In this document: positions 1-5,924 of the stretch, piece after piece | Layout: each line of letters opens with the position of its first letter | Numbering within the stretch: the stretch's first letter is position 1 | Assembly (NCBI GenBank): GCA_904501705.1 | Contig: CAJGCA010000079.1 | Location: 1-5,946, forward strand | DNA length: 5,946 bases | Direction of reading: 5' to 3' | DNA from: Clostridiaceae bacterium | GTDB taxonomy: Bacteria > Bacillota > Clostridia > Oscillospirales > Acutalibacteraceae | Position numbers and translations under genes: made by a program | Notes under the pieces: generated by a model | What the model saw: only the letters and a program-made list of their open reading frames with translations | The model's database searches: none | What the model was told of the DNA's origin: nothing

Positions 1-88
1 CTCCTATTTCTCTTAAAGTGTATCCTTGCTCCTTTAGTTCCAATATCTCTTTTTCATATTCTTTAATATGTCTGTAACTTCTTGGCAT
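1..88 (-). CDS. IS3-family-type transposase OrfA, N-terminal 29 codons only
   Basis: The frame starts at the ATG at 88-86 and runs out of the window, so the gene is cut by the window edge and is not shown to be broken. The protein begins MPRSYRHIKEYEKEI and continues through LKEQGYTLREIG. It is basic and helical, and the LKEQGYTLREIG part looks like the first half of a helix-turn-helix. This is the pattern of the small OrfA (DNA-binding) subunits of clostridial IS3-group elements, which normally join OrfB (DDE integrase) by frameshifting. The ATG is preceded by AGGGGG with a 7-base spacer. Codons are A-rich (AGA, TTA, ATA, AAA), unlike the other genes here, which fits recent acquisition. Family recognition is from memory of such proteins, not from a search. 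Confidence 0.7.
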   Translation of the reverse strand, partial: MPRSYRHIKEYEKEILELKEQGYTLREIG

Positions 89-95
89 GAAAATT

Positions 96-132
96 CCCCC
101 TATGGTAGTTTCTTTAATTCTACCATAGGGGG
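96..132. promoter_or_regulatory. Perfect 13-bp hairpin sequestering the OrfA ribosome binding site
   Basis: The arms 96-108 and 120-132 are perfectly complementary (13 bp, 11-base loop). In a minus-strand transcript the 3' arm contains the AGGGGG Shine-Dalgarno of OrfA, and the ATG follows 7 bases later, so folding would hide the ribosome binding site. Many IS elements use such a structure to block transposase translation from transcripts that read in from outside, and here readthrough from the upstream symporter operon is the obvious source. On the plus strand the same stem is followed by a T-rich run (133-142), so it could also act as an intrinsic terminator for rightward transcripts. The fold is seen directly; the function is inferred. 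Confidence 0.65.
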
Positions 133-202
133 TTCTTTTTTTCTATTGTCCGTTTTTACTGGACTTGTGCAACAGCGGACGACCGTTTTTCTGGAAACTC
201 TC

Positions 203-1585
203 TTATTTATTCTTATTCCCGACACGCAGCATATAAAACATCAGCGCCGCCAGATAAACGACAAGCAAGCCGATCGTAATAAACACCGCCGCCGTACTCT
301 GTGCCGCGTAGCTGACAAGCAGTAGGACAGGGAACCCGAACACGATACCAAAGGAGCTGCCGGCAATCAGCTGGTTGGAGGCGGGGGCCTTGAGATCCGG
401 ATCAACCTCACGCAACAGTAGCACGCCTGAGCTGATCGTTCCCGTCAGCATACCGAACATGGCAAAGAAGCCCTCGTATTCATAGCCGGGATACAGCTTA
501 CGACACATATACAGCAGATATACGAAGGTCACCACACCACCGACAACCGACATCAGCGCGAAGGGCAGCCAATAGCCGGACAGATCGTTAATGTCGATGC
601 TTGCGATACCGGCAACGATCATCAAATCAAACGCCAGACCCGAAACACGGCTGAGCAGATAGTTGTTTTGATACTGATGATTCATGATTTTCTTTTTGCG
701 CAGGCCGTTGAACAGTACGCGGCAGCCCATTGCAATCATCGAACCAATGATGAAATTAAAGCCCCACAACAGCGTGCTGACCGTCGCCGCCAGACCAGGC
801 GCCACCACCTGCAGAAGCGCGTTAATACCGACCGTCAGCAGATAGGTCAGCAGATAGATGATAAACACCAGCGCAAACTGCACGCTCAGTTTATCAATCG
901 ACTCGGAGATCGGGATCTCATTGTGATCCTGGAAGAGATCCACCGTCACCGAGCCAGAGACATCGTTTTTGTCCTTCGCACGCACGATCGCCTTGCGACG
1001 ATTGAGAACGTTAAGGTAAATAACGCCAACCACGCAGGCGCACAGATAACCCATCGCGGCGAGCGACAGACCAAAACTGCGGCCGCCAACCATTCCGAGT
1101 GCTTCGTAGGTGGTGCCAACGTTGTTCGCCTGACCGGGGCCCTGACCGTATGCCATCGGCAGCAAAATACCGCTCGCCTTAAACAACTCCGGCATTACCG
1201 TATACGCCAGCGCCAGCGAGATCACTAAGCCTGCAATGCCCTGCACAAGGTACGTACTGACGATCAACGCGCCACTCTTGCTACCAAGCAGAGCGCTCTC
1301 CTTACTCGCCTGCTCCTCAGGAGCACGCAGCGACAGCGCGATAAAGCCAAGCGCCAATGCGTGATAGGTCAGCTTCTCAAGGAAGACTATGTCGATCGGT
1401 ACGAGGTCAAACGACCGCAGAAGAAGCAGAATAAAGCCCGCCAACACCGCCGTCGGCAACAGATTTGTGCGGACAAACTTTACCTTACGGCGAATCACGT
1501 TCGCCAACAAGATCAGTGCCGCAATGCTGCCGATCTGAATGATCGGATTCCAAAGAGAGGTGTTTGCCGCCGAAAAATCCATCAT
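203..1585 (-). CDS. GltS-like (ESS family) sodium:solute symporter, probable sodium/glutamate symporter
   Basis: This is a polytopic membrane protein of 460 residues that probably couples sodium entry to uptake of an organic anion. Its order matches the ESS family: an N-terminal helix pair with a basic linker, the segment FVRTNLLPTAVLAGF (about 37-51), a glycine-rich reentrant-like motif GQGPGQANNVGT (147-158), a hydrophilic middle loop (196-231), and a second half with GMLTGTISSGVLLL (378-391) and a GSSFGIVFGFP segment (409-419). E. coli GltS has about 400 residues and reads GGHGTG in the first motif, so this protein is longer and diverges at the likely substrate site; glutamate as substrate is uncertain. 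An in-frame GTG at 1591 overlaps the acyltransferase stop codon, but it forms part of the AAGGTG Shine-Dalgarno. The ATG at 1585, or the one at 1582, is the better start. It is the last gene of the cluster, and no terminator is visible before the IS. Confidence 0.85.
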   Translation of the reverse strand: MMDFSAANTSLWNPIIQIGSIAALILLANVIRRKVKFVRTNLLPTAVLAGFILLLLRSFDLVPIDIVFLEKLTYHALALGFIALSLRAPEEQASKESALLGSKSGALIVSTYLVQGIAGLVISLALAYTVMPELFKASGILLPMAYGQGPGQANNVGTTYEALGMVGGRSFGLSLAAMGYLCACVVGVIYLNVLNRRKAIVRAKDKNDVSGSVTVDLFQDHNEIPISESIDKLSVQFALVFIIYLLTYLLTVGINALLQVVAPGLAATVSTLLWGFNFIIGSMIAMGCRVLFNGLRKKKIMNHQYQNNYLLSRVSGLAFDLMIVAGIASIDINDLSGYWLPFALMSVVGGVVTFVYLLYMCRKLYPGYEYEGFFAMFGMLTGTISSGVLLLREVDPDLKAPASNQLIAGSSFGIVFGFPVLLLVSYAAQSTAAVFITIGLLVVYLAALMFYMLRVGNKNK

Positions 1586-1587
1586 AA

Positions 1588-2733
1588 TCACCTTGCCTTT
1601 ACTGTTTCTTTTTCAACGCACGCTCGATAATAGAGCAAAAACTTGAGAGTACTCACGTCGCCTGACGGAATAAGCTCGTAATACGTATCTGATACGCTGA
1701 AAACCACTGCGCGCTTGCCGTGCATCGCCATATCGGAAATATTTTCCAATTTAATGGCGGTATTCCCGCAACGCAAAAACTCGCCGTCGAGTGACACCTC
1801 GCCACGGTCAATCGGCGTTTCAATATGCTGCGCAACCGTAACCAGTGTGCCGTGCGGTGCGCGGTATACAACATCAGCGTCGACGTCCGCCTTGATTCGC
1901 TCATTTTGCCAATCCGAAAACGCTTTAACCGTAGTAAACGGCCCGCCCATCAGTGTCGCGCGCGGGGTATACCGCGCGGACAGGGCGCAACGTTTACAAG
2001 TCAAGGTATCATCGCTCGTCACAAAGGTGTCATAGCCTGCGCACTGCGGACAGATAAACAACAGATTCTCAATCCCTTCCGCCAGCCGCTTCCCACGATA
2101 TTCTTGCGGCTCCTGTTCCTGCCGCGCATACGCATCCTCGTACAGATCGCGGTTGATCGCATCATACAGTTCGGCCTGCGACATTGCCGCGAGCTGCTCC
2201 TTAGTGTATACGTTGACGACCTCGCCGTGACAATAGCCATGTCGGGTATTGCTGCCGCTCCACATCGGACTAACAAAATACCCTCCGACGATCTTGTAGG
2301 TCACCAGCGCGCAACGCGCGGATTTAATCAGCTTCGCCGTTGACGGCAGGATCGGGCAGGTCATGCCGTCCCAAGTGCGTACACCTTCAGCAAAGATCGC
2401 CACATTGGCACCCTTTCGCACCCGACGCAAAACCTCTTTCACTGTGGATGCGGCAACCGTCCCTTTGTAGCGCATGATCGGCGAAAACGCATAGTCGATC
2501 CATCGAAAGGCTCTTTTCCAGCGTGCAATATGTTCACTGGCAACAAAATACATCTGCCGAGGAAAGCTCGCACTAAGCATCAACGGATCGTAATCCGTCA
2601 CGTGATTGGACAGCACAATATAGTTTTCGGGCAGATCCTTTGTTGCTCGATAGGTATAGCCAAACTTAAACCACAAAAATACGATAATCAACGGACGTAA
2701 AAGTCCCCAGAAAAACGAATGCCGTTTTCTCAT
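1588..2733 (-). CDS. PlsC-type lysophospholipid acyltransferase with C-terminal zinc ribbon and beta-rich tail
   Basis: This 381-residue protein is probably a membrane-associated acyltransferase of the 1-acyl-glycerol-3-phosphate acyltransferase (PlsC) superfamily. A hydrophobic N-terminal segment (about 7-22) is followed by the NHVTDYD motif, giving the catalytic HX4D pair H44/D49. Block II-like SPIMRYKG (84-91, R88) and block III FAEGVRTWDG (114-123, with E116-G117-V118-R119) come next, and a later P156 may be block IV. After the catalytic region lies a CxxC...CxxC zinc ribbon (C228, C231, C246, C249). A tail at about 260-370, rich in short beta-type stretches, ends with LENISDMAMHGKRAVVFSV and YYELIPSGDV, somewhat like bacterial PH/GRAM-type folds. 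Typical PlsC proteins have only about 200-250 residues. The Shine-Dalgarno is weak (GGTG, 5 bases before the ATG). The gene starts 13 bp after the LOG gene and ends against the symporter start, so all three are probably co-transcribed. The acyl acceptor is unknown. Confidence 0.85.
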   Translation of the reverse strand: MRKRHSFFWGLLRPLIIVFLWFKFGYTYRATKDLPENYIVLSNHVTDYDPLMLSASFPRQMYFVASEHIARWKRAFRWIDYAFSPIMRYKGTVAASTVKEVLRRVRKGANVAIFAEGVRTWDGMTCPILPSTAKLIKSARCALVTYKIVGGYFVSPMWSGSNTRHGYCHGEVVNVYTKEQLAAMSQAELYDAINRDLYEDAYARQEQEPQEYRGKRLAEGIENLLFICPQCAGYDTFVTSDDTLTCKRCALSARYTPRATLMGGPFTTVKAFSDWQNERIKADVDADVVYRAPHGTLVTVAQHIETPIDRGEVSLDGEFLRCGNTAIKLENISDMAMHGKRAVVFSVSDTYYELIPSGDVSTLKFLLYYRACVEKETVKAR

Positions 2734-2746
2734 ACTGTCACCGCCA

Positions 2747-3325
2747 TCACACGAACTTGGTCGAGCGAATATCTACTGCAGGGTCATTTATCGACGACTC
2801 GAGCTGCTCAAGCACCGCCTCGGGCGTATCGGCGACCGCAATAAGTGCCAGACTCGCCTCGCGCATAAAACGCTCATCCACCGTGCGACGTAGCATTATC
2901 AGCATATCGTCAAAATACCCATTTATGTTAAAGATCACGATCGGTTTGTGCAATTGACCGAGTTGCTTGAGCGTGTAGATCTCAAAAAACTCCTCATAAG
3001 TGCCGATACCACCGGGGGTGACAACAAATGCATCCGCGCGTTCTTCCATAATCTGCTTGCGTTCGCGCATCGTCTCGGTATAGATCATCTCGTCGCACCA
3101 CTCGTACAGCACGCCGTCGACCTTAAGAAAGGACGGAACCACGCCCACGACAAGACCGCCCTGCCGCTTCATTCCGCGCGCCACCGCGCCCATCAGCCCT
3201 GCGCCGCCCGCGCCGTAGACCAATGAATGTCCTCGCCCAGCGAACAGCTCGCCCAATTTCTCCGTTGCGACGATATACGTGTTGTCGATCTCGGTGCTGG
3301 ATGCTCCGTACAGACATATGTTCAT
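2747..3325 (-). CDS. LOG-family protein (nucleoside 5'-monophosphate phosphoribohydrolase-like)
   Basis: This 192-residue cytoplasmic protein has the length and Rossmann-type pattern of the LOG/TIGR00730 family. Members characterised in plants and some bacteria cleave cytokinin riboside 5'-monophosphates, and sometimes AMP, to a free base and ribose 5-phosphate. Visible signatures are the N-terminal strand MNICLYGASS, the nucleotide-binding GAGGAGLMG (38-46), the MRERKQIM stretch (86-93) carrying the conserved Arg/Lys, and the family hallmark PGGIGTYEE (104-112), whose last Glu (E112) corresponds to the catalytic acid. The ATG at 3325 has an excellent Shine-Dalgarno (AAGGAGG, 7-base spacer) and a promoter just upstream. 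In a gut-type bacterium the substrate is more likely a normal or damaged purine nucleotide than a plant hormone, but that is inference. It leads the cluster with the acyltransferase and the symporter. Confidence 0.92.
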   Translation of the reverse strand: MNICLYGASSTEIDNTYIVATEKLGELFAGRGHSLVYGAGGAGLMGAVARGMKRQGGLVVGVVPSFLKVDGVLYEWCDEMIYTETMRERKQIMEERADAFVVTPGGIGTYEEFFEIYTLKQLGQLHKPIVIFNINGYFDDMLIMLRRTVDERFMREASLALIAVADTPEAVLEQLESSINDPAVDIRSTKFV

Positions 3326-3364
3326 CGGACGTCCTCCTTACACGCACATTCTATAATATTGTAT

Positions 3365-3393
3365 ATTTTAACACATTTTCACGCGCAATGCAA
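3365..3393 (-). promoter_or_regulatory. Sigma-A-type promoter for the LOG-acyltransferase-symporter cluster
   Basis: Read on the minus strand, TTGCAT (3393-3388) is followed by a 17-bp spacer and TAAAAT (3370-3365), with TG one base before the -10 (extended -10). The AT-rich gap and the strong AAGGAGG ribosome binding site of the LOG gene lie just downstream. The -35 is a weak match (3 of 6) but the -10 is good (5 of 6), so the extended -10 probably carries the promoter. No operator-like repeat is evident. Confidence 0.6.
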
Positions 3394-3428
3394 TTGTTTA
3401 TATCGAAGAAGACCTTCGACCAAGAACA

Positions 3429-4535
3429 TCACAACAGAAATAATTTTGCAGCAAGGGTCATCACAACCAAGAAGATTGCGTTGATCAACGTGAACAACCA
3501 AAAATACCGTTTGCCTTGACCTGGGTAGAGGATGCGGAACTCGCTGAAGGTAATGAGGCTGGCAAGCGAGGCGATCAGCGTGCCCGTGCCGCCGATGTTG
3601 ACGCCAAGCAGCAACGCGCGATAATCCGTCGTGAAGCGGGACAACAGGATTGCCGAAGGGACGTTGCTGATGCCCTGACAGGACAGAATGGATACCAACA
3701 GCGTATCCTTATTCAGCAGCGAAGAAATGACCTCATTGACCACATCAACGCGAGCAAGATTGCCCGCGAAAATGAAGAAGAAGAAAAATGTACCGAGCAA
3801 GGGGTAATCCACCATCTTGAGTGCCTCGCGGTCAACGAAAAACAGCACCGATGGAATAAGGATCAGTCCAATCCAATACGGCACCACACGGAATACAATC
3901 AGCAACGAAAACACGAACATCGCCACATAAAGCGCCGTACGGGAAGCATTCAGCTTTTCGGGGAATTTTTCGCCAATGGTAAGCTTCTCCGCTTTGATCG
4001 GCAGACACGCGATCACCAGCATAGCGATCGCAAGCAGAAACGGCGGGAGCATAATGGCACAGAATTCCCTCGTAGGGATGTTAAAATAGGAATATAGATA
4101 TAAATTCTGCGGATTGCCAAAGGGGGTGAGCATACCGCCGAGGTTCGCTGAGATATTCTGCAGAATAAACAAATACGCCATATGCTGCTCCTTCCCCGTT
4201 GCACAAAGGGCAAAATACCCGAGCGGCAGGAAGGTGATGAGTGCCATATCATTGGCGATGAGCATCGAGCCGATAAACGTGATGCTAATGAGCAGCAAAA
4301 ACAGCCAGCGCAGATTCCCCGCAACAAGCACCAGCCGTCTGGCAAGGATGGTGAAGAACTTGATGTTGCGCAGAGCGCACACAACCGCCAGCGTCAGAAA
4401 CAGACACGCCAGCGTCTTCCAATCAAAATAGGTCAGATATTCTTTATCCGGCGGCACAAAGCACGCCGTGATCAAAGCCGCAGCCGCCGCTACACAGAAG
4501 ACGACATTCTTTTTAATGAATCGAATGACTGACAT
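3429..4535 (-). CDS. SLC13/ArsB-like (ion transporter superfamily) anion permease
   Basis: This is an integral membrane protein of 368 residues with about ten hydrophobic segments. It belongs to the ion transporter superfamily that includes the SLC13/DASS, CitMHS and ArsB families; some members move dicarboxylates, citrate, sulfate or arsenite. Support comes from the two-fold arrangement of conserved half-helix segments: IANDMALITFLP (93-104) with NISANLGGMLTPFGNPQN (127-143), and in the second half CQGISNVPSAILLS (286-299) with GVNIGGTGTLIASLASLI (311-328). The longer reading frame begins at a GTG at 4544, but that GTG lies inside the GAGGTG Shine-Dalgarno; the ATG at 4535, 6 bases after it, is the real start. 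At 368 residues it is shorter than most ArsB or SLC13 proteins (about 420-480). The substrate cannot be assigned from sequence, and no arsR- or citrate-type partner gene is adjacent. It has its own promoter, and no convincing terminator separates it from the LOG cluster. Confidence 0.85.
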   Translation of the reverse strand: MSVIRFIKKNVVFCVAAAAALITACFVPPDKEYLTYFDWKTLACLFLTLAVVCALRNIKFFTILARRLVLVAGNLRWLFLLLISITFIGSMLIANDMALITFLPLGYFALCATGKEQHMAYLFILQNISANLGGMLTPFGNPQNLYLYSYFNIPTREFCAIMLPPFLLAIAMLVIACLPIKAEKLTIGEKFPEKLNASRTALYVAMFVFSLLIVFRVVPYWIGLILIPSVLFFVDREALKMVDYPLLGTFFFFFIFAGNLARVDVVNEVISSLLNKDTLLVSILSCQGISNVPSAILLSRFTTDYRALLLGVNIGGTGTLIASLASLITFSEFRILYPGQGKRYFWLFTLINAIFLVVMTLAAKLFLL

Positions 4536-4563
4536 AAAATACACCTCATTTCAACCGTCTGCC

Positions 4564-4592
4564 ATCATACACCCGATCGGCTTATTTGGCAA
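4564..4592 (-). promoter_or_regulatory. Sigma-A-type promoter of the anion permease gene
   Basis: On the minus strand TTGCCA (4592-4587, 5 of 6 to consensus) is followed by a 17-bp spacer and TATGAT (4569-4564, 5 of 6). The expected transcript start lies about 20 bases before the GAGGTG ribosome binding site. A perfect TTGACA hexamer also occurs a little further upstream (4604-4599) but has no -10 at a usable distance. Confidence 0.7.
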
Positions 4593-4613
4593 GAAAAATG
4601 TCAAATTTTGCGC

Positions 4614-4650
4614 AAAAAAAGGAGCCTTCCGCACGGAAGGCTCCTTTTTT
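4614..4650 (-). terminator. Intrinsic terminator of the calcium/sodium antiporter gene (potentially bidirectional)
   Basis: The arms 4621-4630 and 4635-4644 form a perfect 10-bp GC-rich stem with a GCAC loop in the plus reading. On the minus strand a run of seven T follows (complement of 4614-4620), and the stem starts only a few bases after the antiporter stop codon at 4652. Six T also follow on the plus strand, so it can work in both directions, although no rightward gene is present to use it. Confidence 0.92.
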
Positions 4651-4651
4651 A

Positions 4652-5698
4652 TCAGATGATGAACTGCAGTGCGCAGAACGCCGCATAAATACCGAGCAGC
4701 ACAATGCCCTGCCAGCGCGAAAGCTTTTCCCTGATCATCGTCGGGACGGTCAACAGGACCATCACGGCGAACATCACGGGGATATCCAGCACCAGCGACG
4801 AATTGATGCCGCCGATCGTACCGGAAACCGGCACAGCAAACGGGCTGATCGTCACCGCCGCACCGCTCACGAGCACCAGATTAAAGAGGTTGGCACCGAT
4901 AATGTTGCCGAGCGACAGCGAGCCGTGCCCCTTTGCAAGCGAGGTGATCGCCGTCACCAGCTCGGGGAGCGAGGTGCCGAGCGCAACAATCGTCAGACCG
5001 ATCACCTTCTCGGAAACCCCCAGACTCTGCGCGATGATAATGGCGTTATCCACCAAGAAATCCGCGCCGAACGCGATCAGCACAGCACCGACCACCAGCA
5101 GGATGATGTCCTTGAGCAGGCTGTCCTTGGAACCCGCCGCCTTGGACTCGACCACGTGGTCCTCACCGCTGAGCAGCTCAAGCTCCGCTTCGCTGACCGT
5201 GCCTCGTCCCTGCTCCTCCATCTGGACCGTCGCCACCGACGCGGCCGTCTTCTTCATACGCAGGACGGTGCTCACCATATAGACTGCAAAGATCGCCAGC
5301 AGCACCACGCCGATGAGACGCGAGAATGTGCCGAGCACATATGCCACAAAGCAGTAGATCGCCGCAGAGGCAAAGAAAAACACCACGGGAAGTATCAGGC
5401 TCTTTCTCGCCGCGGGGCCCGGCTTGATGGCAATGGTCAGCGCCGCAATCAGCGAGGTGTTACAGATGATCGAGCCGATTGCGTTGCCATACGCGATCGA
5501 GCCGCTGCCCTGCATCGCCGCGCCCGCGGATACCATCACCTCGGGCAGCGTCGTGCCGATCGACACGACCGTCGCGCCGATCAATATCTCGGGCAGATGA
5601 AACCGACGAGCAATGCCGGTCGCGCCGTCGACGAACCAATCGCCGCCCTTGATCAGCAGAACAAATCCTACCAACAATAAAAGAACCGGAACAACCAT
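4652..5698 (-). CDS. Calcium/sodium antiporter of the CaCA family (YrbG-like)
   Basis: This 348-residue inner-membrane cation exchanger has the classical two-fold CaCA architecture. The first alpha repeat is GATVVSIGTTLPEVMVS (41-57, acidic E53) followed by GNAIGSIICN (71-80). The second is GLTIVALGTSLPELVTA (234-250, E246) followed by GNIIGANLFN (264-273). The two glutamates correspond to the ion-binding residues of characterised family members. The halves are joined by a hydrophilic loop (about 148-196) that is rich in Glu (EEQGRGTVSEAELELLSGED). YrbG-type proteins usually have about 320-330 residues, and the extra length lies in this loop. The first repeat reads GTTLPE instead of the commoner GTSLPE, a mild change. 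The ATG at 5698 is preceded by AAGGAG with a 10-base spacer, and an in-frame TGA two codons upstream excludes a longer start. The gene stands alone with its own promoter and terminator. Confidence 0.93.
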   Translation of the reverse strand: MVVPVLLLLVGFVLLIKGGDWFVDGATGIARRFHLPEILIGATVVSIGTTLPEVMVSAGAAMQGSGSIAYGNAIGSIICNTSLIAALTIAIKPGPAARKSLILPVVFFFASAAIYCFVAYVLGTFSRLIGVVLLAIFAVYMVSTVLRMKKTAASVATVQMEEQGRGTVSEAELELLSGEDHVVESKAAGSKDSLLKDIILLVVGAVLIAFGADFLVDNAIIIAQSLGVSEKVIGLTIVALGTSLPELVTAITSLAKGHGSLSLGNIIGANLFNLVLVSGAAVTISPFAVPVSGTIGGINSSLVLDIPVMFAVMVLLTVPTMIREKLSRWQGIVLLGIYAAFCALQFII

Positions 5699-5760
5699 TC
5701 CTCATACTCTCCTTTGTATTAAAGTCTTTTTGTATCGTGTACTTGGGGTCACAGTGAAAC

Positions 5761-5789
5761 AGTATAGCATATTTAATATGTTTTGTACA
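5761..5789 (-). promoter_or_regulatory. Sigma-A-type promoter of the calcium/sodium antiporter gene
   Basis: On the minus strand TGTACA (5789-5784, 4 of 6) is followed by a 17-bp spacer and TATACT (5766-5761, 5 of 6), with TG one base before the -10, so it is an extended -10 promoter. It lies in an AT-rich stretch and leaves an untranslated leader of about 55 bases before the ATG at 5698. I see no strong attenuator-type hairpin in that leader. Confidence 0.72.
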
Positions 5790-5818
5790 CAATATTTTTC
5801 ATAAAATTTTTAACATCA

Positions 5819-5846
5819 GCCACCGCCTGCTCGCGCAGGCGGTGGC
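5819..5846 (-). repeat. Perfect 12-bp GC-rich hairpin, GNRA loop on the minus strand
   Basis: The arms 5819-5830 and 5835-5846 pair perfectly over 12 bp. In minus-strand RNA the loop is GCGA, a GNRA tetraloop, which suggests that the leftward transcript is the folded form. No T tract follows in either direction, so it is not a normal terminator. It may be part of a dispersed palindromic element or a backup structure at the end of the tRNA transcript. It shares the GCGGTGGCC/GCCACCGC core with the hairpin at 5887-5924. Confidence 0.6.
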
Positions 5847-5847
5847 C

Positions 5848-5860
5848 GCGCCTTCGGCGC
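5848..5860. repeat. Small GCGCC/GGCGC hairpin
   Basis: Five perfectly paired GC-rich bases (5848-5852 with 5856-5860) enclose a three-base loop, TTC on plus and GAA on minus. It abuts the larger hairpin at 5819-5846 with one base between, and together they look like one composite palindromic unit. Confidence 0.45.
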
Positions 5861-5886
5861 TCGGGTTCAAGTCAACACTCACTACA

Positions 5887-5924
5887 AAGATTAAGGCCAC
5901 CGCAAAAGCGGTGGCCTTAATCTT
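5887..5924 (-). terminator. Long hairpin directly after the tRNA, probable tRNA terminator
   Basis: The arms 5887-5903 and 5908-5924 form a perfect 17-bp stem around a four-base loop (TTTT in minus-strand RNA). The lower part of the stem is A-rich on one side and T-rich on the other (AAGATTAA/TTAATCTT), and the minus transcript ends in TTAATCTTTGT, a broken U tract. It starts at the last base of the tRNA CCA end, which is the place expected for the terminator of the tRNA transcript. The interrupted T run makes this less certain than a textbook terminator. Confidence 0.6.

Larger units (their letters stand above)
1..174 (-). mobile_element. End of an IS3-family-like insertion sequence (partial, runs off the left edge)
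   Basis: This segment is visibly more AT-rich than the genes to its right and carries the start of a transposase OrfA reading leftwards, so it is the 5' end of an IS. The outer boundary is inferred. Read on the minus strand, the end is either TGTTGCACAAG (edge at 174) or TGCACAAG (edge at 171), and both begin with the TG typical of IS3-family ends. The other terminal repeat and the target duplication are outside the window, so neither the edge nor the family can be proved here. The neighbouring symporter gene stops at 203, so the IS landed just downstream of it and left the gene intact. Confidence 0.7.

Noticed and set aside
147..173. Promoter for the transposase (TTGCAC, 16-bp spacer, GACAAT) in the IS end
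   Set aside because: Both boxes are weak (3 of 6 and 4 of 6), and the predicted transcript would always include the RBS-masking hairpin. The evidence is insufficient for a feature.
668..1228. Rightward open frame of 186 codons
   Set aside because: It is antisense to the symporter, with a low-complexity charged composition and no ribosome binding site, so it is a shadow frame.
3403..3419. Six-base hairpin after the permease stop codon as a terminator
   Set aside because: The stem is short (TCGAAG/CTTCGA), the loop has 5 bases, and no T tract follows (TATAAAC). It cannot be called a terminator, and readthrough into the LOG cluster remains possible.
3516..4097. Rightward open frame of 193 codons
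   Set aside because: It is antisense to the permease and has the same charged, Gln/Arg-rich shadow composition.
4606..4617. Palindrome TTTTGCGCAAAA upstream of the permease promoter as an operator
   Set aside because: It merges with the A run of the antiporter terminator and occurs once. Chance is a sufficient explanation.
4586..5680. Rightward open frame of 364 codons, longer than the antiporter gene it covers
   Set aside because: It is antisense to the antiporter, which has both CaCA signature repeats, a ribosome binding site, a promoter and a terminator. The rightward translation is full of His, Arg, Gln and Asp with no domain pattern, and it runs through the terminator hairpin. It is a shadow of codon bias.
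5863..5886. GGGTTCAAGTC on the plus strand as the end of a second tRNA
   Set aside because: The T-loop-like sequence has no matching T-stem (CAACA cannot pair with TCGGG), no acceptor strand and no CCA end, so it is not a tRNA. It is kept only as part of the palindrome cluster.
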